Shown piece by piece: positions 1-13,500 of a DNA stretch of 64,000 nt. This stretch comes from Crotophaga sulcirostris (lineage: Eukaryota; Chordata; Aves; Cuculiformes; Crotophagidae): assembly GCA_013397455.1 (NCBI GenBank), contig VYZB01000168.1, forward strand, positions 407,923 to 471,922, read 5' to 3'. The position numbers were made by a program, and so were the translations under genes. How positions within the stretch are numbered: position 1 is the stretch's first letter; each line of letters starts with the position of its first letter. The notes beneath the pieces were generated by a model. It saw only the letters and a list, made by a program, of their open reading frames with translations, did no database searches and was not told the DNA's origin.

Positions 1-3000
1 GAGGTGTTCCAGTGCATGGGATGATCATCGCCATGCAGCCACACTGCCTCACAGGAAGAGCTGAAATAAGGCTCACTCAGGCTGCAATGTTTATGCAATA
101 AAAGTGGTTGATTTGTAAACAAATTACATTCAATAGGAGAGGTTTGCGCGAGGCTCCTTATACCCACAGGTTATTGGTGTTTGCTGTGTAGCTCTGTTCC
201 TCATGGTTTTCGCGGAGGAGTTCTTGGCCCGGCCATGGCTCACGCCTTTGCCTCCTCTGGAGCCTGAATCAAACTGCTGCTGGTTTGGTTAAGGAGGGTT
301 GAGGGCATCCGTCAAAATCCCTCTGTTTCTACCCCACCAAAAGAAACCCCAGAGCAGAAAATCCAGGTTAAAGAAATGTTCTCAAGATACAATTGAGAAC
401 AATTTTAGTTCATTGTCTCTTTTTCTATGTTCATATATATTTCAGCTATGAACTACAAAGCCAGGTACTATGGGTTAAACTCTAAGGCTTTTAACATGTA
501 TAGGGGTTTTGCCGTTCATTGTGATAGCACTGTATTTTGCTAGGACTGTAGCTTTTGTCTTCAGACTGCAAGAGTTCTGGAGAATGTGATTTGGAGCTGT
601 TTCTTAAACATGTTTTGTGTGTGCAGAGCTGCCAGGGAAATCTGTCAGGACCTTGCCTGTGTTGAGATTATGATATCTGGTCGGTTACTGCTTCATGCCT
701 TGCAGTGCAAAGCCCTGTGCGCTGGAGTCAGTCTGTGGAAGTGTCTCTTCTGCCGGTGCTCTGAATTAACGCTGCAGAGCACGCAAGTTGCATTTAAGAA
801 GAGTTTGCAGAGATCATAATGCTGTTATGCTGTGTGCATAAAACTGGTGAGCTGTTTGTCTGTTTGCAGGAAGTTTTAAGGACTGGATGTTTGTTTAAGC
901 TCTGCTCTGAATCCCTGAGCAAAAATTACTGGGATTGCAGTAAAGATTTCGTAGAGCTCCCCATGTCTTCCTCTTTATAACCTTCTAAAGATTATTTGAA
1001 CTATTTTTTAATATCTCCTTGTTTCCATGCAAGAGTTTCACATCAGATCAAATCTTATTAACTCCATATGTCGCAAGGAGCAATCTGAGTTTGTTTGTTT
1101 GTTTAAGCCTCAGTTAAAGGAAGTTGTATCTTTAAATACCATACAGCACGCCTGGAAGAGCTCCACAGAGGGGAAAGCACAGCTGTTCCATTATGGTCCG
1201 TCATGGTTTCCATGTGTCCCGTAGGCAGTATCTTTCTTAAACTCATCTTGTAAAATTACCCAATTCCTTATGCTTGTGTGTCTTTAGACTCACGGTAGTA
1301 GGTGCGTCTTTGGAATTTTATTTTTTTTTCTTTTCCCCTTCACCTGGCCTACATCTTACACTTCTATCATGGCATGCTCTAGTCTCATCTGATCCTTTGT
1401 AAGTGTAAATGTCAGTTGGCTTTCCCTGCAGCCTGTACCATCCAGCTGTACTTTTCTGTTAAAGCATTACCAGAAAAACAATGCAAATTGTTAAAAAAAG
1501 TTGTTGACTAGCTTCTGGCTCCTAATAGTTAATTTTTCTTCAGGATTAGACCGTGCAAAGTACCAAGCAGCTGTGCAAGGCATGTTGGAGCTCAGTTTTC
1601 TGTCTAGCTTGACCTCCTTCTTCAAAAGGAAATAAAACCCCCACTCAGATTCAATGACATTAATGAGATTTCCCCCCCCCTGCAAACATATTGTAACTGT
1701 GAAATAACATTAAAGTTTCTCTGCCTTGTTATGAAGTCTTTAAATGTCAATGCCATTTCTGAGACCATCAGGGCAGATTTAATGGCGGCCAAGGTCAACA
1801 AATGCTAACTGGTACCTCTCTTTTAGGGCCTTCAGGGACTCTTAATAGAGTCTCAGCCATGAAGTTAATTTGCGATGTGGGCCTTTATTCTTAAACCTGC
1901 TCCTGATGATTATTTTGTACCATCTTCATTTGTGTGCTTAGATTTCTTAACTTTCTCTTGTCTCCTCAGTCAACAAAACAAACTGCTAAAAGAAAGAAAT
2001 TCCCAGTTATTTCAGCTTTTGAGTCTTCTTTTTTTTGTTGTTGTTGCTTTTTACTTCTCTCTCTGGGCTGCAGAAGGGTAGGTGTATGCTTTCTGTAGAC
2101 GACCCTATGACCCTAAGCTGCCAGCTCCGATAGGATCCTCTAAGATACCTTCAGGTCTGCCACCCACTGCTGTCCTAGGGGCTGGGAAACAGGCCACCTT
2201 GGAAGCTTCTCTTGATGCCCTAAATGCTTTGTTAGCAGAAGCAGGTGAGGTGAGAAACAAGAGAGAATGTGTAACCACAGGATTCTCTTGCTTTCCCTTT
2301 GCTGTAATATTTCTTCCTTTTGCTGGTCATTTCTTTATGTATTGTATCATTTAGATTAGAAGAGCTTTGTAGCCTTTGTTTGTCTAAAAAATATTGCAGA
2401 CAAGGATGGCACACTACAGACAGTAAATTACAAAACTCCCTCTTTTTGGCAGCATGTTGCATTTCTGCTCAGTTGCCCTGCCAGCCCCTCTGACTTTAAA
2501 ATATTTTAATGTCCTGCACTTTTCACCCAGTCCAAGCACCAGACTTTCCTCAGACATTTAGCACTGACATTAATGCAAATGCCTCCAACTCGCTGGGCCC
2601 TTTGGGGCAAAACATGACATCTTTGGCTTTCAATCACATAGCAGAGAGGATATATTAGTATCCACAAAACTGGAAATAATAAAATATCAGTATTCAGGTG
2701 CTAATCCACTTTAATTTGCATTCTGTGAAGTCTTCTTGTAATTGGTTGTTTTGAAGGGCAGCAGTATTTGGTATTTTGTTTATTTATAAAAAAGAATTTA
2801 AATTATACATATAAACACTGCATAGATTTGGATTATCTCTCTCTTCTAATCATTGCTGGATTCTTACTTGCATTCCTAACTTCTGGTGTTTTAAGGCTTG
2901 CAGGCTGTCTTCCACTCTGTGGACAGTGCGTGTCTACTGTAAGCATTGCCAAAGTGCAAATAATACTTTTCTTTCCGTTGATGGATACCAAAATTCCCTG

Positions 3001-4001
3001 CTAAACCATTGCTGTGTTTTTTTATCTTCAACAAACTTGGCTTCTGTAATTAAAAAAAAAAATTAGATCTTTTTGAAAGGTCCCAAAGGCTGGGGGCATT
3101 TAAATTTGGTATGTTATTGAAATTAATGCACGGATCTAGCAAAAGCAGTGCCAGTGCCTGAGTCACTGCTGTTCTGATGTACATAAAATCTCGAATGCTT
3201 AACTGCCTAGCTGAACCATAGTGCAAAGATACTCCAGGATGTAAGTAGGATTTTGATGTCTGTTACATAATATCCATGAGTATAACAAAACCACTAGAAT
3301 TTGCTTGCACAGGCTTGACAAATGTGAATTACAGTTGCTTTCTTTCTTCAGAATTTTATCAGAGTATAATCACTTGCCCAGCTTAATTGAAAAATCACTT
3401 ACGTTTATAGCTGAATTTAAACATGTTTTGTATTTAAATGACAGCTTTTGATGTACAACCATTTTTTACAGAAAGTAGTTGGTTTTTATCTGTGTTTCTG
3501 TAAAGATATTTCAAAAACTCTCATCAAATTTCCAGCAGTAAGTAATATCCCATTCAGTGCAAGGTGAAATGTTTTACATCAAATCTCCTGCTGTGTAATG
3601 GCCAATCAAAGAGTATTTATAGTGGCTGAATGGATTTTTTGGCTCAGTGTTCAAAATTAAACATTTTCAAACATTAACATTTAATGTTTTTTGCCACTCT
3701 TCAAGTTGATTTTATGTAACCCTAGATGCTCACTACTACTTGATATTTTGAAGCGACTCATTTTATGCTGAGGATCCTACAGGCAGTAGTTTTACATTTA
3801 TTATACTTGTGTAGATGGAATGAAATGTATATTTGATAGCAGATTCGTGTCTGTCTTCTGATAAACATTTTCTCAAGTTTGGCTGTATGTCCATCAGCAT
3901 GGTGCAGCAAGTCTGTTTCTGAGAGAATATGTTTACCAAGTGAAATTAATGTGCAGAGACAAATTTTGGTCATTCACAGGAAATTTTTCCTCTTGTTGCA
4001 G
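1..4001 (+). other. KIAA1328: Intron of KIAA1328 (5' part outside window)
   Basis: This stretch precedes the first recognisable exon and ends in a pyrimidine-rich tract and AG at 4000-4001, so I read it as the end of an intron whose donor lies before the window. It is AT-rich with a run of C near 1672-1680 and a short TTTG repeat near 1090. I found no segment resembling the N-terminal coiled-coil exons of hinderin. One exon-like open block at 2082-2244 is treated as a finding, not as a gene. Confidence 0.7.
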
Positions 4002-4687
4002 GTATCCATTAAGAAGAGATCATGCGAACAACCACATTTGAAGCTAGATAGTTCCTGCTTGGATATTGGGGGATCTCAGACTTTCTATAAGAACAGTAGA
4101 GCATCAAAGGCTGGAAGCCGAGCCCATGTTGCATTGTCTCAGCCATGCAGGAATAATTGCAATTATGGGACTGAAATCCATTACAAGCATAAGGAGTGTC
4201 AGAAGGAATATCCGGTAGAAAACGGCTTGCATGGCAAGTGTAACAATATAATTTCTCCAGCCAAGCAGAGGAGCCCTCGTCACGTTAAAGGAGCTCAGGG
4301 AATGGAATGGAAAGCAAATGAATTTCCAAGTACATGCCCTCAGCAAGTGAGTCACAGTTGTGCCTGTAGGCACATGGGGAGCTTAGGGGGTGTGCAGGAG
4401 AGCCACCATGTTGCACAGGTACATGTAAGACCTGCTGGGCCAGTTCAAAAAACCTGCCATTCCTCTAGGCACTCTGGAGTTTCTGGGCTGAATGACAGTG
4501 TGGACTCACGGCCTAAAGAAACAGAACAGGCTAAAAGGCTGTATGAAGAAAGAAGGCAGAAGCTGCTTCTGCAGAAGATGGAGCTGAAAGTTGAAAAGGA
4601 ACGACTCCAGCATTTGTTGGCTAAGCAAGAAGCAAACCTGCTCCTAAAACAACAGCAACTACACCAATCTTGTATGGGTTATAACAG
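4002..4687 (+). CDS. KIAA1328: KIAA1328 (hinderin) large internal coding exon
   Basis: The exon encodes 228 codons plus two bases (enters in phase 0, leaves in phase 2). The acceptor is a pyrimidine tract ending TTGTTGCAG, and the donor is ACAG/GTGAAT. The product matches human hinderin as I remember it in two blocks. The N-terminal block starts VSIKKRS and includes SLDIGGSQTFY-like residues (human has a VSSRKST start and a PQTYY motif). The C-terminal block, about 4515-4680, includes LLLQKMELKVEKERLQHLL and KQQQLHQS, almost identical to the human protein. This C-terminal part is a charged Leu/Lys/Glu/Gln heptad region, hence a coiled coil. Between them is a poorly conserved Ser/His/Cys-rich linker containing SHSCACRH, comparable to a Cys-rich segment in human. 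Hinderin is reported to bind SMC3 of cohesin; nothing in this exon alone shows that activity. The upstream methionine of the longer open frame lies in the intron and is not a real start. Confidence 0.87.
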
Positions 4688-5170
4688 GTGAATTTGAGAC
4701 TTATAATTTTAAAGAAATTTCTAAAATTTCTAATTGAGTGTATGGCAATAGTTAATTTAAGTGGCAGAATGGAACTGATAAGATAGGCAAGACCTGTGGT
4801 ACAAATTCTAACAGTGATTTAGAGGAGAGGAGACTTTTTAGTGCAATTAGCATATACTGCTGGGAAACAGCATGACAGCTGTGGAAAGCAGCAGAGGAAA
4901 ACAGTATGTGGTAGAAATAAAGGCACAAGAAAAACTGCTAAAAGACTAGATCAGAAAAGAAGAGCAGGAGAAGAAAATGAGGTTTGGTCTTAATGCAGAC
5001 ACATGAAGGAATGCAGACATTTTGGCAAGAGAGCAATATGGGCATGGATGACATAGAAGCAACATTCCTCCTTCATTCCTTGAAGAGGTCAGTTTTGAAA
5101 TATTACACCTTCCTAGGTAGTAACTGGAAGAAGTGTGTTTTACCCAAAAGATGGAAATAATTTTATATAC

Positions 5171-5188
5171 ATATATATATATATATAT
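5171..5188. repeat. (AT)9 microsatellite
   Basis: Nine uninterrupted AT dinucleotides sit inside a wider TA-rich stretch of about 5161-5220, which also has a second short ATATAT run. It is intronic and has no evident function. Confidence 0.9.
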
Positions 5189-5643
5189 GGAATATATTTT
5201 TTTCCATACATATATATGGAAAAGGAAGGGAGCTACATGTAGCAAGGACATTTTCTTTCCAGTGGTGTTTGTGGAAGGAAAATGCCAAGAGTGAGACACA
5301 ATATGTGCTTAAAACATGAAGGGAAAGGTAGTAACCGTAGAAATATGGGATGTGGCTTAAAAGACCCATGAGCTTGTTGCAGAAGGTGAGGAAACACCTT
5401 CCTGACAATGTAAATGGGGAATCTGGGGAAGAATGAGATGTAGTTTATTGGTATCATGTTACTAGAGTGGAGAGGAACAGTGAAAGGGAGCAAGTTTAAC
5501 CAAGTTGAATTAGCTGTTGTTACTCAGTTGAGTACTAGCTTTTCACCATTAGGCAGGGAAAGCAATCAGGAAAGTCTTTTAGAAGATGCAATAGGAGGGT
5601 TTCACAAGGATGCTTATTTCTATACTGTTTTAATATGACAACT

Positions 5644-5675
5644 GCTGACAGCATCTCGTGAGAGATGCTGTCAGC
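5644..5675. repeat. Perfect 14-bp inverted repeat with 4-nt loop
   Basis: The left arm GCTGACAGCATCTC (5644-5657) and right arm GAGATGCTGTCAGC (5662-5675) are exact reverse complements separated by GTGA. The stem is GC-balanced and has no mismatch. It is too short for a typical microRNA precursor. It could be a palindromic insertion scar or a structured intronic element; there is no sign of either beyond the symmetry. Confidence 0.9.
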
Positions 5676-7494
5676 ATGACCTGCTTCCTATGTTCATGTA
5701 TTGTAACCACCATGAAAAAATATATCACTTTCTCTTCTTAATCCAAGCCCCTTGGTTACTTTTCAAACTCTGAAAGAAAATACTGTAATTTAGATGGTGT
5801 TTGTTTGTTGTCTTGAATTATGGCTTACATTGAAAATCATGTGTTTATATGGCTTTAAAAATACCTTTCTTAGAGGCAATCACAATTGTGTGTGTTGAAA
5901 ATAACTGAGGTCACAAACAAAGGATTATGACTTCAGGTGAGAATTAAGTAGGAACAGATGGATTCTTAATCATCAAAAACCTTAATTCTGTGCATGCATC
6001 CCTCTGATGAAAAACAAGTAGAATATGAAGGACATATGGACTCAGGTTTTTGTAATTGATTTTTTTCAGCATTTGAGGCATCATAAGCCCAGAAAAAAAT
6101 GGACCTTAATATAGCTATAATGATGTACTTGTTAATGCCATTATGCCTATTTTAGTAATTTTTTTCCCCTGAAAAAATACCATGGTTTACAGAGCTCTAG
6201 TTACCTAAAGGAATTCCATAAAAGAAAATCATATATGGTCTATCTGAGAACTCAGTATTTTTGAGATCTCCTTTCAGACGTGCAGGTGAATGCACATTTG
6301 CCATTTTTGCTCTGAGAAAAGTAACTGGAATATAGTGTGCTTACTCTTACAAAATGTTCAGTCTCTTTAGAATTAAATGTTTGATTTTTACAGGTAAATC
6401 TTTTAGACATCACAGTTCCATTTCAGTTCTAGGTACATAATTCACTTTTAAACTTGATAGCAGGGTAATTTTATATACTACAAACAATAAAAAATTGTTT
6501 AGCTAAGCTCAGATACCCTTTATCTCATTGTCAGGAGGCTCTAACCTAGTTCGTCTCTTAACATCATGACAATTTTTAAAAAGAAAATGTAACAAAAATC
6601 CATTTCTAGATAGTTTTTATTCTTGTCTGTCCTTCTGCATGGATGGAGTGCTGATAAAGGTCTGTTCTGAGCTGCTGGAAGTTTTGTCATTGAATGAGAA
6701 GTAAAAGGTCTGACCATTTGTAATTATTGGCTATTATTTTGCTCTTTTAGTGAAAGTACGAATTGATAATTTTTTTGGCCACGCTGCATAGGAACTGTGT
6801 TTAAATTTCCCACATTTCCCTATTTCAAGTGAAGTAGTTTGTTTGCATTTTCTCTCTATATGAAATAGTTGCTCAGCTGTCAGAAATGGTGTGTGTTTCA
6901 GGAAGGGGGCAATTCAGTGACTATTCTTGGTGCCAACCACACCAGAGTAGACAAATATGGGTGAATCCTGTAAATAGGAACTTCGAAATAAAAAGGGAGA
7001 AGTACCTCTATTTTTGACTTTTCTGTCTTCATTGGAGAGAAAGAAAAAGGTGAGGTAATTGTTAAAAATGGGGCATCATCGGTGGGCCTGTAGTTTCAGG
7101 AGACACAACCATCTCAAACGAATTCTACATTTTATACAGTTTACACATGATGCCTTTGAGCTCCAGTGCTGCTGGAGTTGTGATCTGAGCCCAACAGCGG
7201 TGTTTGTTATTTGATGCTGTGACTGTTTTCTTAAGGGAGCTGATCTTTAGAAATCAGTAAATGAAATTTTTCTAATTTTTTTCTCAATTGGAAACCCTTA
7301 GAAACCAAAGCACTGTACGTAAAGCAACCTTGCGATACAAAAGTATATTTGAAAGTCTGAAAACAACCATCAAAACCTTCTGCATTTAACATGATTAAGT
7401 GCCCTGTGTGTAAACACACAACTCACCCTTTTATGGTGAGTTTCTGGTGTGATGATTTGACCAGCTGCAAAACCAGCTAACTCTGCTTTTTCAG

Positions 7495-7590
7495 GTTTAG
7501 GGGCCATGTGCCTAGTTCAGAAGATATGCCCGTTGATGAAGCACCTGGAGAACTCGCTCTGATGATGAACGGCAACAGCATGGGGCTAAG
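7495..7590 (+). CDS. KIAA1328: KIAA1328 96-bp symmetric (cassette-type) exon
   Basis: The acceptor is TGCTTTTTCAG and the donor is CTAAG/GTAATT. The exon is 96 bases, entered and left in phase 2, so it adds 32 residues without changing frame and could be skipped cleanly. Joined to the previous exon it reads RFRGHVPSSEDMPVDEAPG and continues to a Met/Asn/Gly-rich end (MMNGNSMGLR). It sits where human hinderin, as I recall it, has a different and shorter segment after the LHQS coiled-coil end, so homology here is weak. The call rests on splice signals, open frame and position. If skipped, the flanking exons would join as AG/T (Ser), leaving the frame intact. Confidence 0.65.
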
Positions 7591-10500
7591 GTAATTTCTT
7601 TCCACTTCTAAGTACTTTACAGTGTCAGTATATCTTTTTGACAGTGTGCCGTTGGCTGCCAAGTGTATTTGTTCATGTGTTTGTTTCAGGTTAAGAGCTT
7701 TTTTTTTTGCAGAAAAGGTAAAAATCATTGGCTGTTGCATTGTATGAGTCTACTCAATAGTTATGCTGACTTGTTATTACTCAAGGTTTAGGAGTTGACT
7801 TCCTGTAGAGGTGTCAGGTTTTGTGTGTCATCTCTTAAGGACACTAACTGAGCCCAGTGCAAAATGGAGTTTTAAAAAACTCTTAGCTTTTGTTCTTTGT
7901 CCTAGGTACTACTTGTTCTTTTTTCAATTAAGATCAGAATGTCTCTAGTCTTAGTTTGGACCTGATGTAACAAACACATTGTCCTTTAACTCCTGGATAG
8001 AAATTAGCTTTTACAATTGATGACAGTTGCTTGTTTTTTAAACAATGCTGTGTTGCATCTCTGCTTTAGTGCAATCAGAGCAAACTGCCACTGAAATAAC
8101 TGAAAGTAGATTTAAGCCAATATTTAGCTCTTTATCTCAATTTTGCATGCTATTAAAATCAATACAGTATTGTGTTTTCTTTCTGTCCTACCCTGTCACA
8201 TTTCCTTTTTAACACTGGAAGAAGATTCAGGCTTATATGAAAAGCAACAAACAAAAAATGTGAATTTAACAGGGGTTTTCTCCCTTTCTCAAAAAGTAAC
8301 AGCTTCTTGTTATATGCTTTAACTAGAGATGGACCAAAGTATCTCTTGTTTGGTGGGCAAGAAGAGCAACTGTTCTTTGAATGGCCCTTTTTATTAGTGA
8401 CAAGAGAAGACTTTAAAATAATAAGCTTTTCTCTCCACTATAACAGTGCTGGAAGAACTCTTTATTTATGAACTAAGTGTCCAATACTTTTTTCTTTCTT
8501 TTTTTTCAACATCTAATAAAACTTATTTTAGTTTAGTTTATTCAGAGTCCTCTTCTCTGAAAAGGGATAAGACTTCTTTCTCCAGAACAGCAGGAGTTGT
8601 TGGTTTCCTTGGAATACTCGACTGCTTAACCAGGTGTTTGGCTGCTGTGAGTTACTGGCATATCCTCGTTCTATTATGATGCTTTTCTCATAGACTGAAA
8701 TGATGGAAGTGTGATCACTGTAACAAAAGAGGTAGAGTCATGATGTGTTTAAGATGCAGTAGCATTAAACCCCTTGGATGAAAAATGAAACCTAGAACAT
8801 CTGTAGGGCTTCTTGGCAACACTTTAACAAAAACTTGCAAAAATCTACATAGCCTAGCAGGGAAAATGAGGAAAACCTGTGACGCTAACAAAATGAGAGT
8901 TCCAGATTTCAAAAGGTTCCCCACTCTCTCTTCATTGCCCCGGTTTAATTTACTGTAATTTTTCAAAGTTAATATGTGTTCATGCAGTCTCAAGTTGCCA
9001 TACCAGCTGGTTCCAAAGTTTGGCAGCAAAACACTTGGAAGTTTTTCTTCCTATATGCTGTCTTCAGTTTCGCAAAGGTTACCAGCTGAATTGTCCCTAA
9101 ATAATTTACTCTAATGTAAGGCTGCAAGAGGCTATGGAAGACGAGACCATTTGTCTCTTTTATGTATTTGAATATGTAAGTGATGTTTTCTTCAATATCA
9201 AGAGAGAGTGTGGGAGTGTGTGGCTAGAGCTTAGAAAGGAGGAATAGCTGGTGGGAATACATATTTTTTTTTTAATAATCTCTTTTTTTTGGTATTTTTT
9301 TGGGAGGGGTTTCTTTTGGTTTTGGATTGGGGTTTTTTTTGTGTCTATGTTATGTTTTTCAATTGACCTGCCACATGGTTCTTGTTACAGCAAATGCTAT
9401 CAGAACCCTAATGGAAAACCATGGACTTCCAGTACACACATGAAATCTCCTCCAGCAAACCTCACAGCATGAAAATTGATCTCAGTCTTCAAATAAGCAA
9501 AATTTAGCTCAAAAATATCATGGTATCTTGAAGGAAATTGTGAAAGTCCTTTAAAGTACTAAACTTGCTGAAGTGAGATTGCTGGAGTTTGGAAGTAAAA
9601 TAAATAATATAATCAAGAACTGAAAAACATAGGTTTTTTATAATTAACAGCTCATTTTGAGTTAATTATCTACAATTACGAAAATCTAATTGCAATTTAT
9701 TCTCTACTATCTGTGGGAAGAATAGTAGGCAAGGGAGTGTGCGTTACTGCCAGACATAAATGCCGTAGTATGGGTACAAGTAACAGAGGAGCCCTTAATG
9801 AAAAACAAAAAGGAAATAGGAGTGTGCAGCTGTGCCAGGCTATTGAAAGGTAATTGTAGTCAGAAATGAGATATGTACTTTAAAAGGCATCTTGTCATCT
9901 CCTGTAGGGATTAATTTTTTGCCTCCTTGAAAAAAAGCAAAAAACATTCCATGAGCAAATATAGTACATAGTTTCATTTCTGATACAGATTTTGGTCAGC
10001 CTGTTAAGGAAAAGGAAAACTTTTATCTCTGGGACTACTACAAACTATAGCCAAGCTTTCTAACGGATGCTTGTTTTGTTTTCTCTCTTAAATGTGCCAT
10101 TTTTTCATTATCAAATTTATCAAGCATTGTCCATCTCAGCCTTTTTGGATGGTCCTGTATGAATTTGCGGTGTAGAATTTGTCACTTCTCTGCTGGATCT
10201 GTTGAGGAGCTGATGGGAGGAAATGTGTCTGTTTCTTTGCCTGTTTGCTGCTGGGCTGGTGCATGGGACCTGAAGAGTCTTCAAATACAGGATCTCCAGT
10301 TCTCTAAGGTGCAGCAGTCAGAGCACGTTTTATTGGGGATGGTTTTCAGCAGCTTGGAGTGCTCCTTAGTGAGCTCACAGCCAATTTTCAGCTGTGGAGA
10401 CAGTAACTTGTACAATTAATGGCAAGTTGTCTGGTTGTCTGTATAATTTCTTTTCAAGTCTGCCCCAGTGTGCAAGATACTTTAAAATATTCAAAATAAA

Positions 10501-13500
10501 AATATAACCTGATGCATTTGTTTAGCATAAAACAGCCTGTTACAAAGCATTTTCCATCTCCCAGAACGCAGATGCTTGGTACACGCTCAAGTACCCACTC
10601 CATGCGTATTCAGTAGGATCAATACACCCGGCACCTGCTTTTGTGTGCGCCCCTGACGTCTGCATCTGGGAGAGGAATTTTAAAACAATTCACTCTTCTC
10701 TCTTTTATTTAATCTTAACTTTGGAACTGAATGTCATGGAAATAAGACCTATTTTAATAGCACCAACCAGAGAAGATACAGTTTGCTACTTTGCAAGCAT
10801 CCCTCCCCAGAGTTGCACTGTCTTCCTAAACCTTAACAGACAAAGTACCTTGCTTTGTCTTGCCTTCTCTCTAACATGCATCTTCTCCTCAGATTTCACA
10901 CAATACTGCCACTGAACCTCTGCGCTGACCTGTAGAAAATGCTATAAATAGGAATTGTTGGATACAGCAGCTATCGGAGGGGTTTACAGTTATCTGCAGG
11001 CACTCTTTCAGTGTATCCTACCTGGTTAAAGGATTTCTTTTCTGGTGTATTAAAGATTCGCAGGTGGAAGTTGCCACCTTAATTTTGTTGAAACTTTTTA
11101 AGTTTCAGTGTTTCATTTTATGTCACCAGTGTGTATTTTTTTCCAGTTTGCATTTTTAGTTAGTTGAAAATATCAGACACAGAATTCAGCAGTACTTTCC
11201 CACTATTTCAATGCTCATTGCTATGGTGATAGTTCCAGGAGGGAATGCTGTCAGGGGTCTTTTAAAAGATTTTTATGTTTACGATGTAACTATTTTTATT
11301 ATCTTGCGAGAGAAGGTGACAATTATCTCTTGCTCCTTGTTTAATGCTTTGTTATGAACGCGATTGTTTTTGTGGCTTGTTAGACATACAGACGTCTTTC
11401 TGTAGTGATGTGCAAGCATACTTCTGTGTTTTTGTCTGAATATTCAACGCAATTAAATAGATGTGCAGAGGAATGCAGACTCGCAGCTCCCCCTGCTGTC
11501 CCACGCATATCCAGGTTTGTCCACACAATCCCCCCTCTGACTAATTTAAAAACAAATAAAAGTCACAGGCAATCACATAGCTCTGCCACTTCTGATCTAC
11601 CTTGTGCTGCCCCTGTTACTCCCAATTTTGAAAGGAAATGATACTTAAAATCAGTGGCAATGGTAGCATCCATTTTGTTTCCTATTAGTTCTCTTTTCAG
11701 TTCTTCTTCGTGCCAGCGTGTGTCACCTCTTGTTACTGTTGTCCTGGGCCTCTGAAGGAGAACCATCACCAGTGCCACAACTGACTCATTGTCCATGGTG
11801 TCCCAGACTTCAGCTCATCCATGAGTTGTTGATCTCTTGAGGTGCACCTATATAGTACTTGGCCAACTTTTAGGAATGTAATGAATACAGCTTATTGGGA
11901 GTTTTTTCATCTCTTTGCTGTTTTGGCAGACTGGCACATTAAATCAGGCTAAAATCAACTGTGCTTGCAAATGACCTATAAAATCTGTGTATCTGGAAGC
12001 CGCTTACACACTTGCTAGTCCTCCTTTTAACACCCAAGTTACTTTCCTGTTCCAGATAATTTTACATTGAAGTTTATATCTTTTTTAGATAAGATATTTG
12101 TGGAGCAAACACTTTTTTGACCAGTAAAAAAAGTGCTGGCAGATCTGCTAGTAGGGCAAATGCTGAATTACGTGCAGATAAGAGTTTTTCTTTCTTTTAC
12201 AGCGTTGTCTGGCTATATATAAGCACAGCATCCCTCCAACAGATGGCTACTGGAGTTTGTTGTAACGGGAGGTGGAGTTAGATATATGTTTTTGCTTCAT
12301 TAGGGCCATGTGCAGACTCCAAAGATAGTAGGGCAGGATGAGTGCTTATGTTCTGATCTAGTTACTAAAATCTTATTACTGAATGGGTGGTGTGTGGCAA
12401 TTTTTACATATATCTATGCATACATATTTGTATTTACTGTTATTTTTTTAAGGGAGTCAGTGATCCTTATCAGACTAGGGAGAGAGGAGTTAATTTCCAC
12501 TGACCTGGTTGCTTCATTAATCTCATTTTCAGGTTTACTTTCAATTGCAACAGGGTTTTCAAGCTGCCTGTCTTACATTTACCTGAATTATGCTGATTCT
12601 CTTCTCATGATCATGTATGCTACACACAGCAGTACTACATCATTTCCATTGCAGTCTAAAGTAACCTTGAGCAGAAAGCCTTCTGATAGACTTGAGGTAC
12701 AAGATGTAAGTGGGAGATACCGTAAGTAGTTTCCTTAGGCAGATGGAGCAAACCTGTAGGTGAGGTCTTCAAAAAGCACAGGAACTCTGGTGTTAGACAT
12801 GCTGCTAAGCATAGGATGGCAGTCAGTGAAAGAAGGCTTGCTAGAACTCAAGTGCTTTGGCAGAAAATGCAAGTTTTGCGAAATAAGTCTTCTGCATGGG
12901 TATGGTTCTGTAATATCACATATCAGAAGTGAAAATGTTCAGAGATCTCTTTCTTTTCTTTGCATTGAAAGATATAAAATTCATGCATCTCGTGAAGAAG
13001 TTTGATCCTTGCCAACACTTGCAGACAGTGAGAGACATTTTTGCAAGTCATTTGCAGATGCGTCCTTTACAGGAAAATGTAGACACTGTTTACTGCCTGA
13101 ATTGTGAAAACCTGAATTCTATTTTTATAGATTGGAAACGATTGCTTTTTCAGATATAAAATTTGTTAGTTTTTGTTTGTATATCTAATCTTGGATGAAG
13201 AGAAAGTTATATTTAATCTAGATATTCATATGTCCCAGAGATTTGTGAGTTGGAAAAGTTAAGAAAAATCCTATAAAACAAAATGTTCTGGAAGGTAGTT
13301 TTAAATTAGAAGATTTTAAACCCACCCGCACAACTTTCACGCCATTTAAAAGCTTATATCAGAACTGATGGGGCAGGACTAAGAACAAAAGCTATTGGTA
13401 TTACAAAGTTAAGCAAGAAATCCTCTGCACCCTGCTGTTCTGGTCGTGATTACAGCTGCACTAAGCTAAACCCACTCCCCCACCCCTCCTGTGACCTTGG

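Larger units (their letters stand above)
4688..7494 (+). other. KIAA1328: KIAA1328 intron
   Basis: This intron is bounded by GT at 4688 and AG at 7493-7494. It is AT-rich, unique-looking sequence holding a short (AT)n tract and a perfect hairpin, both listed separately. I see no additional exon, RNA gene or recognisable transposon in it. Confidence 0.8.

Noticed and set aside
1971..2016. SQQNKLLKERNSQLFQ as an upstream hinderin coiled-coil exon
   Set aside because: A good acceptor-like tract precedes it, but there is no donor, the frame runs into a poly-T stretch, and the similarity is too weak for a conserved coiled coil.
4104..4373. 89-codon reading frame on the - strand
   Set aside because: It is antisense to the hinderin exon and has no homology or splice support.
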